Shown here piece after piece: positions 8,124-16,824 of a stretch of 42,096 nucleotides of DNA. Each line of letters begins with the position of its first letter. Position 1 is the stretch's first letter. The translations under genes were made by a program, and so were the position numbers. The stretch comes from a virus, in the IMG/VR virus record IMGVR_UViG_3300025102_000075, positions 1-42,096 of that record; one strand, given 5' to 3'. Below the pieces are notes generated by a model. It made no database searches. It saw nothing but the letters and a program-made list of their open reading frames with translations, and had not been told where the DNA came from.

Positions 8124-8378
8124 ATGGCAAAAATCACAGAAGAACAATTAGAAACAATTGTAAAACAAAACACAGAGCTTGAGGAAGTAGTAATGCAGGT
8201 TGGAATAGTAGAAAGTCAAAAACACGCTTTACTTCACAAAATAGCTGAAGTTAACAAAGTTCTAGAAGAATACAAAGCTGAATTAGAAGAAGAATACGGC
8301 AAAATATCTATTGATTTGAAAACAGGCGAGTACACTGAGATCAAAGAAGAAGAAGATGCTCTTGAAGTAGTTGAGTAA
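8124..8378 (+). CDS. Coiled-coil hypothetical protein
   Basis: 84 residues with an almost continuous heptad-like helix over about residues 5-60 (QLETIVKQNTELEEVVMQ ... ESQKHALLHKIAEVNKVLEEY) followed by a small EEYGKISIDLKTGEY strand element. The helix-then-YGxxxIxLxxGxY pattern resembles a small phage family of unknown function seen near terminase genes. It probably forms dimers or oligomers. The stop codon overlaps the next start by one base (TAATG). Confidence 0.65.
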   Translation: MAKITEEQLETIVKQNTELEEVVMQVGIVESQKHALLHKIAEVNKVLEEYKAELEEEYGKISIDLKTGEYTEIKEEEDALEVVE

Positions 8379-8605
8379 TGGATTCAGTTATAAGAAAAAT
8401 CAGTATTGGTTCTGATTATAAAAATGAAGCTATGCATTATTCTGTTGGCCAACAAGTATATGGTGGTCACGAAATAGCTTATATTTTATTTAACGATTCT
8501 GATAGTTCTTATAATATACACATAAAGAAAAACAACGAGGTATTGCCATGGAAAAAATTTAATTCTAACATGGCTATATCCGTTGAGTATGATTTAGAGT
8601 ATTAA
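8378..8605 (+). CDS. Hypothetical protein upstream of packaging genes
   Basis: 75 residues, starting within a TAATG junction and ending in another. The sequence has alternating short strands (ISIGSDYKNEAMHYSVGQ; EIAYILFNDSDSSYNIHI; LPWKKFNSNMAISVEYDLEY) and no catalytic motif. The compact all-beta pattern and lack of charge clusters suggest a small folded protein. Related sequences with IRKISxGSDYK and WKKFNSNMxIS seem familiar from other marine phages, again without known function. One-base overlaps on both sides argue for translational coupling with the neighbouring genes. Confidence 0.65.
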   Translation: MDSVIRKISIGSDYKNEAMHYSVGQQVYGGHEIAYILFNDSDSSYNIHIKKNNEVLPWKKFNSNMAISVEYDLEY

Positions 8606-9210
8606 TGAAGAGTCTATACGATTTTATCGTCGAACCAGTTGGCGATAAATACAGCAATACTGTTAACGTAGGTGATAAAAAATTAGTTGTAAATACTAAA
8701 ATTGAAAACTGGAAATTTGTAAATAGGTTAGCTAGGGTTGTAGAAACCCCAGCTGCCTTTTCAACACCTATAAAGAAAGGTGCTATAATAATCATACATC
8801 AAAATGTTTTTAGAACGTTTTATGATATGAAAGGTGAAAAGAAAAAAAGCAGATCTTATTTTAAAGATGATTACTATTTCTGCGCAGTTGACCAGATTTA
8901 TTTATATAAAAATAAAAACAACTGGAAAACTATAAATAATAGATGCTTTGTAACACCTATAAAAAGCAGACAAGATCTAACGCTTGATAAAGAGGCTAAC
9001 CTTATTGGTATACTTAAATACGGTAATAAGTCCTTAGAAGCGCTTAATATAAACCCAGGAGATCTTGTAGGGTTTACTCCTAACAGTGAGTGGGAGTTTT
9101 TAGTCGAAAATAAACGACTTTATTGTATGAAATCTAATGATATTGTAATTAAGTATGAATACCAAGGAAACGAAGAAGAATATAATCCAAGCTGGGCAGC
9201 GAGCAGTTGA
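8605..9210 (+). CDS. Putative tandem GroES-like co-chaperonin
   Basis: 201 residues. Two halves each follow a GroES-like order of elements. First half: VEPVG near residue 9, ARVVETPAAF about 43-52, IKKGAIIIIHQNVF about 56-69, a loop, then YYFCAVDQIYLY about 90-101. Second half: CFVTPIK 114-120, LIGILKYGN 133-141, INPGDLVGFTPNS 149-161, RLYCMKSNDIVIKYE 171-185. In GroES-family proteins the order is basal strand, GxVxxVG, V..GD.V.F, then a terminal xxDIlAxi strand. A phage co-chaperonin (as T4 gp31) would help host GroEL fold the capsid protein. The assignment rests on element order by eye and is not proven. The last 56 bases overlap the next gene. Confidence 0.5.
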   Translation: MKSLYDFIVEPVGDKYSNTVNVGDKKLVVNTKIENWKFVNRLARVVETPAAFSTPIKKGAIIIIHQNVFRTFYDMKGEKKKSRSYFKDDYYFCAVDQIYLYKNKNNWKTINNRCFVTPIKSRQDLTLDKEANLIGILKYGNKSLEALNINPGDLVGFTPNSEWEFLVENKRLYCMKSNDIVIKYEYQGNEEEYNPSWAASS

Positions 9211-9433
9211 GGAGTTAATCAAGGTAGCTAAAGAGGCTATTGTTGATTCAGATGATGACATATCAGCTGACAGACTCAAAAACGCCGCGGCTACTAAAAA
9301 GCTAGCTATATTCGATGCCTTTGAAATACTTAGTCGCATTGAAGAAGAAGAGAACTTATTAAACGATAAACCGAAAGAAGTTAAAGAAGAAAGAACTTTT
9401 AAAGGTTTTGCTGAAGGTAGATCTAAGAAGTAA
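9155..9433 (+). CDS. Terminase small subunit candidate
   Basis: 92 residues, mostly helical and charged, with QAGQRAVEELIKVAKEAI, a DDDISADRLKNAAATKKLAI segment and a basic, disordered-looking end (GFAEGRSKK). It lies immediately before the large terminase subunit with a one-base overlap (TAATG), the standard place for the small subunit, and its size and helix content fit a DNA-recognition oligomer. No clear helix-turn-helix is provable by eye. It shares 56 bases with the end of the upstream gene in another frame, so both proteins use the same DNA there. A later start inside this frame is possible, since no other ATG lies near the stop of the upstream gene. Confidence 0.55.
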   Translation: MNTKETKKNIIQAGQRAVEELIKVAKEAIVDSDDDISADRLKNAAATKKLAIFDAFEILSRIEEEENLLNDKPKEVKEERTFKGFAEGRSKK

Positions 9434-11643
9434 TGTACGAACAAACATTATATAAAGTATTAAAAGATCATATAAAGCCTAAGGTTTTAAAACGTATGAA
9501 CCGTTATAAGAAATGGGATTACGGCTATAACAAAGAGCATGACATTATTGTTATAAGCAAAGACGGTACAATAGGTGATATATACGAAATACAAAACTTA
9601 AAAATAGCTTTACCAAAAGTTAATAATATACATAAGTTTGAAACTAATAAATGGGAGTATACTGAATACCCTAAAGTATTAAAAAAAATAAAGTCTGTAT
9701 TTGATTGGGAAGAGTATCCGCTAGACTTTAAAGAAAAATGGTATGATTACATCGATAATGAGTTCGTCCGCAGGGAAGAAGGCTTTTGGTTCTATAATAA
9801 GAATGTGGCTACTTACATTACTGGTACTCACTATATGTACTTGCAGTGGTCCAAGATTGATGTTGGGCAACCAGATTTTAGGGAATCAAACAGATTATTC
9901 TACATATTCTGGGAAGCTTGCAGGGCCGATCATAGGTCATATGGGATGTGCTACCTTAAGAATAGACGATCTGGATTCTCATTTATGGCGTCCGGGGAGT
10001 GCGTTAATATGGCAACCATATCAAGCGACTCTAGGTTTGGAATATTATCTAAATCTGGACCTGATGCGAAGAAGATGTTTACAGACAAGGTGGTACCGAT
10101 ATCGGTTAATTACCCCTTCTTTTTCAAACCAATTCAGGACGGTATGGACAGGCCAAAGACAGAGCTTGCGTACAGAGTACCCGCGACGAAATACACGCGT
10201 AAGAAGCTTGAAAATAACGAGACGCTACGTGAACTCGACGGGCTCGACACCACGATCGACTGGAAAAACACGGGCGACAACTCGTATGACGGTGAGAAAC
10301 TCAAACTCCTCGTCCACGATGAGAGCGGCAAGTGGGAACGTCCGACGAACATCCTCAACAACTGGAGGGTCACGAAAACCTGCTTACGATTAGGTAGTAG
10401 AATTATAGGTAAGTGTATGATGGGTTCAACCAGTAACTCATTAGATAAAGGTGGAGACAATTTTAAAAAACTATACAATGACTCAGACGTTACACAACGA
10501 AACGCGAATGGACAAACTCGCTCTGGATTATATAGCTTGTTTATACCTATGGAGTGGAATTACGAAGGATACATTGATTCTTATGGATTACCTGTCTTCG
10601 ACACGCCTAAAAAACCAGTTGAAGGACCACAAGGTGAAATAATAGATTTAGGTGTAATAGAATATTGGAATAATGAAGTTGATGGTCTTAAAAAAGACCA
10701 AGACGCTTTAAATGAGTTTTATAGACAATTTCCAAGAACTACTAAACACGCTTTTAGAGATGAGTCAAAAGAATCTTTATTTAATCTAACTAAAATTTAC
10801 GAGCAAATAGATTTTAATGAAGATCTTAGAAATTCTATAAATATTACCAAAGGTAATTTTATGTGGCAAGACGGTACACAAGACAGTCAAGTTTTGTTTA
10901 TACCAAATAACAACGGTAGATTTTTAATAACATGGGTTCCACCTGTTAATATGCAAAACGCTGTAATAACTAAAGGAGGTGTTAAATATCCTTTAAATGA
11001 AAACTTAGGAGCTTTTGGTTGTGACCCTTACGATATATCAGGCACCGTAGATAAAAGAGGCTCAAAAGGATCTTTACATGGTCTTACAAAGTTTTCAATG
11101 ACAGACACACCACCTAACCATTTTTTCTTAGAATATATAGCTAGACCTCAAACAGCTGAAATATTCTTTGAAGACGTGCTTATGGCTTGTGTTTTTTATG
11201 GCATGCCAATACTTGCAGAGAATAACAAACCAAGATTGTTGTATCATTTTAAAAGAAGAGGTTATAGAGGTTTTTCAATGAATAGACCTGATAGAAAAAG
11301 AAATAAACTTTCTATTACAGAAAGAGAGTTAGGCGGTATACCTAATTCAAGTGAAGATATTAAGCAAGCTCATGCCGCTGCTATAGAGTCTTATATAGAA
11401 GATTTTGTAGGTTTAAAAGAAACAGGATATGGTGATATTTATTTTCAAAGAACATTAGAAGACTGGGCTAAATTTAATATAAACAATAGAACTAAGCACG
11501 ATGCCTCTATTAGTTCTGGATTAGCTTTGATGGCTTGCAATAAACACAGGTACGCTCCTAGTGCTCCTATTAGTTTAAAAGCTGTTGATTTAGGAATAAA
11601 AAAATACGATAATAGAGGAAGTACATCAAAAATAATAAGTTAA
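9433..11643 (+). CDS. terL: Terminase large subunit
   Basis: 736 residues. N-terminal ATPase: K176-NRRSGFS is a lambda gpA-style deviant Walker A (Lys at the front, K-x-x-R-x-G-F-S), LKLLVHDE (D296, E297) is Walker B with catalytic Glu, and MMGSTSN about 329-335 is the coupling motif. C-terminal RNase H-like nuclease: FGCDPYD (D531), ILAEN (E596) and TKHDA (D690) give the acidic triad. It cuts concatemeric phage DNA and drives it through the portal using ATP. It is longer than the usual 500-600 residues. It sits in TAATG-coupled order between the small subunit candidate and portal. Oddly, 9840-10380 and especially 10141-10380 are far richer in G+C than the rest. Confidence 0.92.
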   Translation: MYEQTLYKVLKDHIKPKVLKRMNRYKKWDYGYNKEHDIIVISKDGTIGDIYEIQNLKIALPKVNNIHKFETNKWEYTEYPKVLKKIKSVFDWEEYPLDFKEKWYDYIDNEFVRREEGFWFYNKNVATYITGTHYMYLQWSKIDVGQPDFRESNRLFYIFWEACRADHRSYGMCYLKNRRSGFSFMASGECVNMATISSDSRFGILSKSGPDAKKMFTDKVVPISVNYPFFFKPIQDGMDRPKTELAYRVPATKYTRKKLENNETLRELDGLDTTIDWKNTGDNSYDGEKLKLLVHDESGKWERPTNILNNWRVTKTCLRLGSRIIGKCMMGSTSNSLDKGGDNFKKLYNDSDVTQRNANGQTRSGLYSLFIPMEWNYEGYIDSYGLPVFDTPKKPVEGPQGEIIDLGVIEYWNNEVDGLKKDQDALNEFYRQFPRTTKHAFRDESKESLFNLTKIYEQIDFNEDLRNSINITKGNFMWQDGTQDSQVLFIPNNNGRFLITWVPPVNMQNAVITKGGVKYPLNENLGAFGCDPYDISGTVDKRGSKGSLHGLTKFSMTDTPPNHFFLEYIARPQTAEIFFEDVLMACVFYGMPILAENNKPRLLYHFKRRGYRGFSMNRPDRKRNKLSITERELGGIPNSSEDIKQAHAAAIESYIEDFVGLKETGYGDIYFQRTLEDWAKFNINNRTKHDASISSGLALMACNKHRYAPSAPISLKAVDLGIKKYDNRGSTSKIIS
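10141..10380 (+). other. GC-rich recoded patch inside terL
   Basis: Counted by line, these 240 bases are 53% G+C (128/240), against 32% in lines 10441-10500 and 10681-10740 of the same gene. Codon choice changes too: Leu becomes mostly CTC/CTT/CTA instead of TTA, Arg becomes CGT instead of AGA, Thr ACG and Asp GAC. A milder shoulder (38-47%) reaches back to about 9840, while the right edge near 10380 is sharp. The reading frame continues without a break and the patch covers residues 237-316 with Walker B. Confidence 0.85.
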
Positions 11644-14030
11644 TGAATATATATACTAATACTAGAAGTGCATTTCCTAGCCAAGTAGTTAGTGACCAAG
11701 AAAAATCCAGTATTGAATACGGTAGACAAGTAGCACAAGCAATAGAAGGCGAATGGTTTAGTCAAGGTAGAACTACGGGTAATAGATATTTAACTAATTG
11801 GAATAATTTTAATCAATTAAGGCTTTACGCAAGAGGCGAGCAAAGCGTTCAAAAATATAAAGATGAATTATCTATTAATGGTGATTTGTCTTATCTTAAT
11901 TTAGACTGGACGCCTGTACCTATTTTATCTAAATTTGTAGATATAGTTGTAAACGGAATATCTCAAAAAAAATATGAAATAAAGGCATACGCTCAAGATC
12001 CTGAGTCTGTAAAGAAAAGAACAGGTTATGCTTCAATGCTTTATGAAGATATGATATCACAAGAATATTTACAAATTCTTCAAGAAACATTAGGCATAGA
12101 CGCGTATCAATCTCCTAGCAAAAAAATTGTTCCAGAATCAAAAGAAGAGTTAGAACTTCATATGCAATTAAGCTATAAACAGTCTGTAGAAATAGCTCAA
12201 GAAGAAGCTATATCTTCTGTAATGGCTCAAAACAAATACAACTTAACAAGACGTAGGTTAAACATGGACTTAGCCGTATGCGGTATTGCGGCTGTTAAAA
12301 CTAATTTCAACACAGCTAATGGCGTAACAATAGATTACGTAGATCCTGCTTATATGGTGTACTCGTACACAGAAGATCCTAATTTTGAAGATATATATTA
12401 TGTAGGTGAAGTAAAGTCTATAACTATACCTGAGCTTAAAAAAGAATTTCCTAATATACCTGAAGACGAATTAAAACGTATACAGGATATGCCTGGTAAT
12501 AAATCTTATATAACTGGTTACGGCAACTATGATAACAATACTGTTCAGGTTTTATATTTTGATTACAAGACTTATAATGATCAAGTTTTTAAAATAAAAC
12601 AAACAGAGCAAGGACTGATGAAAGCTATTGAAAAAGACGATAGTTTTAACCCACCTAAAAGTGACATGTTTGAAAAAGTCTCTAGATCTATTGAGGTTTT
12701 ATACAGCGGAGCTAAAGTGCTTGGCACAAACACTATGCTTAAATGGGAGTTATCTAAAAACATGTCTAGGCCAATGTCAGACACTACTAAAGTTAAAATG
12801 AATTATGCCATATGTGCGCCTAGAATATATAAAGGTAGAATAGAATCTTTAGTTGGAAGATGTACTGGCTTCGCTGATATGATACAGCTAACACATTTAA
12901 AACTTCAGCAAGTTATATCTCGCATGGTTCCAGACGGTGTTTATTTAGATATGGACGGACTTGCTGAGGTTGACCTTGGTAATGGTACTAATTACAACCC
13001 AGCTGAAGCGCTTAATATGTATTTTCAAACTGGTTCTGTGGTTGGTAGATCGCTTACGCAAGACGGTGAAATGAACGCTGGTAAAGTTCCAGTTCAAGAG
13101 TTACAAAGCGGAAGTGGTAATGCTAAAATAGCTAGTTTAATTCAAACTTATCAATATTATTTGCAAATGATACGTGATGTAACAGGTTTAAATGAAGCTG
13201 TAGATGGTAGTTTACCTGACCGCAACACTTTGGTTGGATTGCAAAAATTAGCAGCAAATGCCTCAAACGCTGCAACTAGACATATAGGTCAATCTGGTAT
13301 GTATCTTACTCTTAGAATAGCTGAAAATATAACACTAAAAATAGCGGATGCTTTAGAATTTCCGTTAACAAAAAGTTCTTTACAAAATTCTATATCAACT
13401 TTTAACATCAAAACACTTGAAGAAGTTGTAAATTTAAATTTGCATGATTTTGGTATATTTTTAGAATTAGAGCCAGACGAAGAAGAGCAAGCTAAGTTAG
13501 AAGAGAATATACAAGTTTCTTTGCAAAATGGAGGTATCAATCTTGAAGATGCTATTGATTTACGTCAAATTAAAAATATTAAACTTGCAAATCAAATGCT
13601 TAAAATAAAACGTAAGCAGAAGCAAGAACAAGATATGCAAATTCAGCAAGCTAACATAGCGGCTCAAGCAGAAGCTCAAGCTCAAACAGCAGAAAAAACA
13701 GCTATGGCCGAAGTTCAAAAACAACAAGCAATAACTTCTACTAAAGTAGATTTTGAGCAATCAAAAAGTCAGATGGAGATTCAACGAATGAATACTCAAA
13801 CGCAATTAGACATGCAAAAAATGGCTAGAAAGTTTGAATATGATAGGCAGTTGAAAGAAATGGAGGTTAATGCTATTGGTTCAAAAGAACAAATGATAGA
13901 AGATAGAAAAGACAAGCGTATAAAAATGGAAGGTACGCAACAAAGCGAAATGATAAGCCAAAGAAAAAATGATGGCTTACCAATTGATTTTGAAAACCAG
14001 CCAGACGCTGGAATGAGTGCGTTTATGTAA
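11643..14030 (+). CDS. Portal protein
   Basis: 795 residues, starting in a TAATG junction with terL. The core has the usual portal features: an N-terminal wing (RQVAQAIEGEWFSQG), LDWTPVPILSKFVDIVVNGI, and a middle GLNEAVDGSLPDRNTLVGLQ segment. The C-terminal ~170 residues are a long Gln/Glu/Lys/Ala helix with QANIAAQAEAQAQTAEKTA, as expected for a barrel or internal coiled extension. The dodecamer would sit at the head vertex, taking DNA from the terminase and anchoring the tail. Order terL-portal-scaffold-capsid strongly supports the call although no short signature motif exists. Large size fits podovirus portals. Confidence 0.85.
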   Translation: MNIYTNTRSAFPSQVVSDQEKSSIEYGRQVAQAIEGEWFSQGRTTGNRYLTNWNNFNQLRLYARGEQSVQKYKDELSINGDLSYLNLDWTPVPILSKFVDIVVNGISQKKYEIKAYAQDPESVKKRTGYASMLYEDMISQEYLQILQETLGIDAYQSPSKKIVPESKEELELHMQLSYKQSVEIAQEEAISSVMAQNKYNLTRRRLNMDLAVCGIAAVKTNFNTANGVTIDYVDPAYMVYSYTEDPNFEDIYYVGEVKSITIPELKKEFPNIPEDELKRIQDMPGNKSYITGYGNYDNNTVQVLYFDYKTYNDQVFKIKQTEQGLMKAIEKDDSFNPPKSDMFEKVSRSIEVLYSGAKVLGTNTMLKWELSKNMSRPMSDTTKVKMNYAICAPRIYKGRIESLVGRCTGFADMIQLTHLKLQQVISRMVPDGVYLDMDGLAEVDLGNGTNYNPAEALNMYFQTGSVVGRSLTQDGEMNAGKVPVQELQSGSGNAKIASLIQTYQYYLQMIRDVTGLNEAVDGSLPDRNTLVGLQKLAANASNAATRHIGQSGMYLTLRIAENITLKIADALEFPLTKSSLQNSISTFNIKTLEEVVNLNLHDFGIFLELEPDEEEQAKLEENIQVSLQNGGINLEDAIDLRQIKNIKLANQMLKIKRKQKQEQDMQIQQANIAAQAEAQAQTAEKTAMAEVQKQQAITSTKVDFEQSKSQMEIQRMNTQTQLDMQKMARKFEYDRQLKEMEVNAIGSKEQMIEDRKDKRIKMEGTQQSEMISQRKNDGLPIDFENQPDAGMSAFM

Positions 14031-14040
14031 GCGCTATTTA

Positions 14041-14064
14041 ATTATTTAATTATATTATATTATG
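14041..14064 (+). promoter_or_regulatory. Duplicated A/T leader, copy 1
   Basis: ATTATTTAATTATATTATAT followed by TATG ends in the start codon of the scaffold-like gene at 14062. A copy with only two differences in 24 bases precedes the gene at 16846. It has no Shine-Dalgarno. It could be a translation-enhancing leader or contain a phage late promoter. Confidence 0.45.
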
Positions 14065-15270
14065 TCAGAAGTAAAAACAAATAAACCTGTTAAGCAGGAA
14101 GGTGAGTTTAAATTAAAAACAAAAAAGAAAACACCTAAAAAATTAAACGAAACTAAGGATAATGTTACTAAAGTAAATATAAATCCTAAAGAACCTTTAG
14201 TTGAATTAGAACCAGAGGTTAAAAAAGTAGTAATAAAAAAAGAAGAACAAGATGCCATTCAAGTCGGAGAAACAAAGGAGGTATCTGTGGAAGAACCATC
14301 CGGAGATAGCACAGAGGTGGGAAAACCTGTACAAGAGTCCAACGAGACTACTGAAGGGTTTTCTCCGATCCAAGAAGTAACAGAAGCTGAAGTTAAACAA
14401 GTTGAAGCAGAAGTTAAAGAAGCTATAAGAGATGAAAAAGTATTAGGCAAACCATTGCCAGAGAATATTGAAAAGCTAGTTTCTTTTATGGAAGAAACAG
14501 GTGGCACAATAGAAGATTATACTCGTTTAAATGCTGATTACAGTAATGTAGACGACAAAACCCTAATTAAAGAGTATTACAAAAAAAATAAACCCTATTT
14601 AGATTCTGAAGATCTTGATCTTTTATTAGAAGATTTTGACTACGATGAAGACATCGATGAAGAAAGGGATATACGCAAAAAGAAACTTGCGTTTAAAGAA
14701 GAAGTTGCGAAAGCCAAGAGCTTTTTAGAGGAAACTAAGAGTAAGTATTACGACGAGATCAAGTTGAGACCGGGCGTTACTCAGGAACAACAAAAAGCTA
14801 TGGATTTTTTCAATAGATACAATAAGGAGCAAGAACAAGCTGAGCAACAGCATCAAATGTTTAAAGATAGTACAAAAAAGCTTTTTAGCGATGATTTCAA
14901 AGGTTTTGATATCAGTGTTGGTGAAAAGAAATATAAGTATAATATTCAAAATGTTGATAAAGTTGCAGAGAGCCAGTCTAATATAACAAACCTCGTTGGG
15001 AAGTTCCTAGACGAAAATGGTAATGTTCAAGACGTTAATGGTTATCACAAGGCTATTTATGCTGCTGAAAACGTAGATAAGATTGCCGCTCATTTTTATG
15101 AGCAAGGAAAAGCTGATGCTGTAAAAGACGTTGTAAACAAATCAAAAAACCTAAGTGACACTAAAGCTAGGACTACTCAAGGAGATGTGTTTATTGATGG
15201 ATTTAAAGTTAGAGCAATTTCAGGTGCTGATTCTACAAAACTTAAAATAAAAACTAGAAAATTTAACTAA
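14062..15270 (+). CDS. Scaffold-like protein
   Basis: 402 residues between portal and capsid genes, the usual place of the scaffold. The N-terminus (1-125) is low-complexity Lys/Glu/Val/Thr sequence, the middle is acidic (DLDLLLEDFDYDEDIDEERD) and then helical with Gln/Glu (NKEQEQAEQQHQMFKDS). The end is basic (TKLKIKTRKFN), as in scaffold C-termini that touch the capsid protein. A scaffold would direct prohead assembly and then leave. No protease gene lies next to it. Residues 74-100 are encoded by a locally GC-richer stretch (14281-14340, 50%). Confidence 0.75.
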   Translation: MSEVKTNKPVKQEGEFKLKTKKKTPKKLNETKDNVTKVNINPKEPLVELEPEVKKVVIKKEEQDAIQVGETKEVSVEEPSGDSTEVGKPVQESNETTEGFSPIQEVTEAEVKQVEAEVKEAIRDEKVLGKPLPENIEKLVSFMEETGGTIEDYTRLNADYSNVDDKTLIKEYYKKNKPYLDSEDLDLLLEDFDYDEDIDEERDIRKKKLAFKEEVAKAKSFLEETKSKYYDEIKLRPGVTQEQQKAMDFFNRYNKEQEQAEQQHQMFKDSTKKLFSDDFKGFDISVGEKKYKYNIQNVDKVAESQSNITNLVGKFLDENGNVQDVNGYHKAIYAAENVDKIAAHFYEQGKADAVKDVVNKSKNLSDTKARTTQGDVFIDGFKVRAISGADSTKLKIKTRKFN

Positions 15271-15285
15271 TAAAAACTTAAAATT

Positions 15286-16770
15286 ATGAGTTTAACTCCT
15301 CAATTTGGTAGTTTAATACCTTCTCAAGTACAAGAAGTATTAAATAGTAACTACCTACAATTTAACACTGGCGCTGCTGCAACTGGTGGCGATACATTCG
15401 CTCAGCAGTATTTACCAGAAATTTATGAACAAGAAGTAGAGCGTTATGGAAACAGAACGTTATCTGGATTCTTAAGAATGGTTGGCGCTGAAATGCCAAT
15501 GACATCTGATCAAGTAATTTGGTCTGAGCAAAACAGACTACATATTAGCTATACTGGTTTTGGTATCGCTGCTAATGTTGGTGCTGCTCCTAACCAAACA
15601 AACGTTATTACTTTAGCTCCTAACGTAACAAAAGTAGTATCAGTAAACGACACTATTGTATTTTTAAATCCATCTAATGGGCAAGAAGTAAAAGCTATTG
15701 TAACAATTCAAGGTGCTGGACAAACTTTTACAGTTGCTCCTTTTAGTGGCACTGGACTTGAAGGTGTTGGCTCTTTTTCTGGAGTAGCTGGTGCTTTAGC
15801 TGTAGGCGCTAATCCAGGCATTAAAATGTTTGTATATGGTTCTGCTTACACAAAAGGAACTACTATTGGAACTGGTGCTGGTAACTCTGCTGAAAGAGTA
15901 AGTGTTGAGCCTTCTTTTACTCAATTTTCTAATTCACCGATCATTATTAGAGATCAGTACGTAGTATCTGGATCTGATATGGCACAAATCGGATGGGTTG
16001 AAGTTGCAACTGAAGATGGTGCTTCTGGATATTTATGGTACTTAAAAGCTGAGTCTGAAACAAGACTACGCTTTGAAGATTACTTAGAAATGTCAATGGT
16101 AGAAAGTGAGTATAACCAAAAAACAGCTGGTAATTACGCCAGTGGTATTTTACCAGGTTCTGAAGGTTTATTTGCTGCTATTCAATCTCGTGGTAATGTA
16201 GAAGTAGGATTTACGGCTGCTAATGGACTAGATGAATTTGACGCTATATTGAAAAATTTAGACACTCAAGGCGCTATTGAAGAAAACATGCTTTTCTTAA
16301 ACCGCCAAACTGCTTTAGATTTTGATGATATGTTAGCTGCAATTTCTGGTGGTGCTGCAGGTGGTACTGCTTTTGGATTATTTGAAAACTCAGAAGAAAT
16401 GGCATTAAACCTAGGATTTAGCGGTTTCAGAAGAGGATCTTATGATTTTTACAAAACTGATTGGAAATATTTGAATGATGCTTCTACTCGTGGAGGTGTT
16501 GACGGAATTAGCTCTATTGAAGGTGTATTAATACCTGCTGGAACTTCTACTGTTTACGATCAAGTATTAGGAACTAACATCCGTAGACCTTTCTTACATG
16601 TACGATACAGAGCTTCACAAAGTGATGATCGTCGTATGAAGTCTTGGTTGACTGGTTCTGCTGGTGGTGCATTTACATCTACATTGGATGCTATGGAAGT
16701 AAACTTCCTATCTGAAAGATGTTTAGTGACTCAAGCTGCTAACAACTTTGTATTATTCAAAGGAATCTAA
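15286..16770 (+). CDS. Major capsid protein
   Basis: 494 residues. The sequence is Gly/Ala/Thr-rich with long beta and loop regions and conserved-looking segments such as LPEIYEQEVERYGNRT, MTSDQVIWSEQNRLH, and near the end RYRASQSDDRRMKSWLTG. It lies directly after the scaffold-like gene and is followed by a strong terminator hairpin, in keeping with a highly expressed capsid gene. Codon use is slightly richer in GC than other genes, often seen in capsid genes. An HK97 fold is expected for tailed phages, but no sequence motif proves it. Small A/T-rich leader AAAACTTAAAATT precedes the ATG. Confidence 0.85.
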   Translation: MSLTPQFGSLIPSQVQEVLNSNYLQFNTGAAATGGDTFAQQYLPEIYEQEVERYGNRTLSGFLRMVGAEMPMTSDQVIWSEQNRLHISYTGFGIAANVGAAPNQTNVITLAPNVTKVVSVNDTIVFLNPSNGQEVKAIVTIQGAGQTFTVAPFSGTGLEGVGSFSGVAGALAVGANPGIKMFVYGSAYTKGTTIGTGAGNSAERVSVEPSFTQFSNSPIIIRDQYVVSGSDMAQIGWVEVATEDGASGYLWYLKAESETRLRFEDYLEMSMVESEYNQKTAGNYASGILPGSEGLFAAIQSRGNVEVGFTAANGLDEFDAILKNLDTQGAIEENMLFLNRQTALDFDDMLAAISGGAAGGTAFGLFENSEEMALNLGFSGFRRGSYDFYKTDWKYLNDASTRGGVDGISSIEGVLIPAGTSTVYDQVLGTNIRRPFLHVRYRASQSDDRRMKSWLTGSAGGAFTSTLDAMEVNFLSERCLVTQAANNFVLFKGI

Positions 16771-16786
16771 TAATGATTCAAACTTA

Positions 16787-16817
16787 ATAATATCCCCGTC
16801 TCCGGGCGGGGTATTAT
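16787..16817 (+). terminator. Terminator hairpin after capsid gene
   Basis: Stem CCCCG (16794-16798) pairs with CGGGG (16807-16811). Flanking ATAATA and TATTAT extend the stem with one bulged T, and TTTATT follows. It would limit transcription past the capsid gene while allowing some readthrough, a common way of giving capsid excess. Confidence 0.8.
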
Positions 16818-16824
16818 TTTATTA

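Noticed and set aside
9743-10393. A 216-residue open frame in another forward frame of terL
   Set aside because: It is a shadow of the GC-rich island: composition is Arg/Ser/Thr-rich and it lies wholly inside the conserved terminase ATPase frame.
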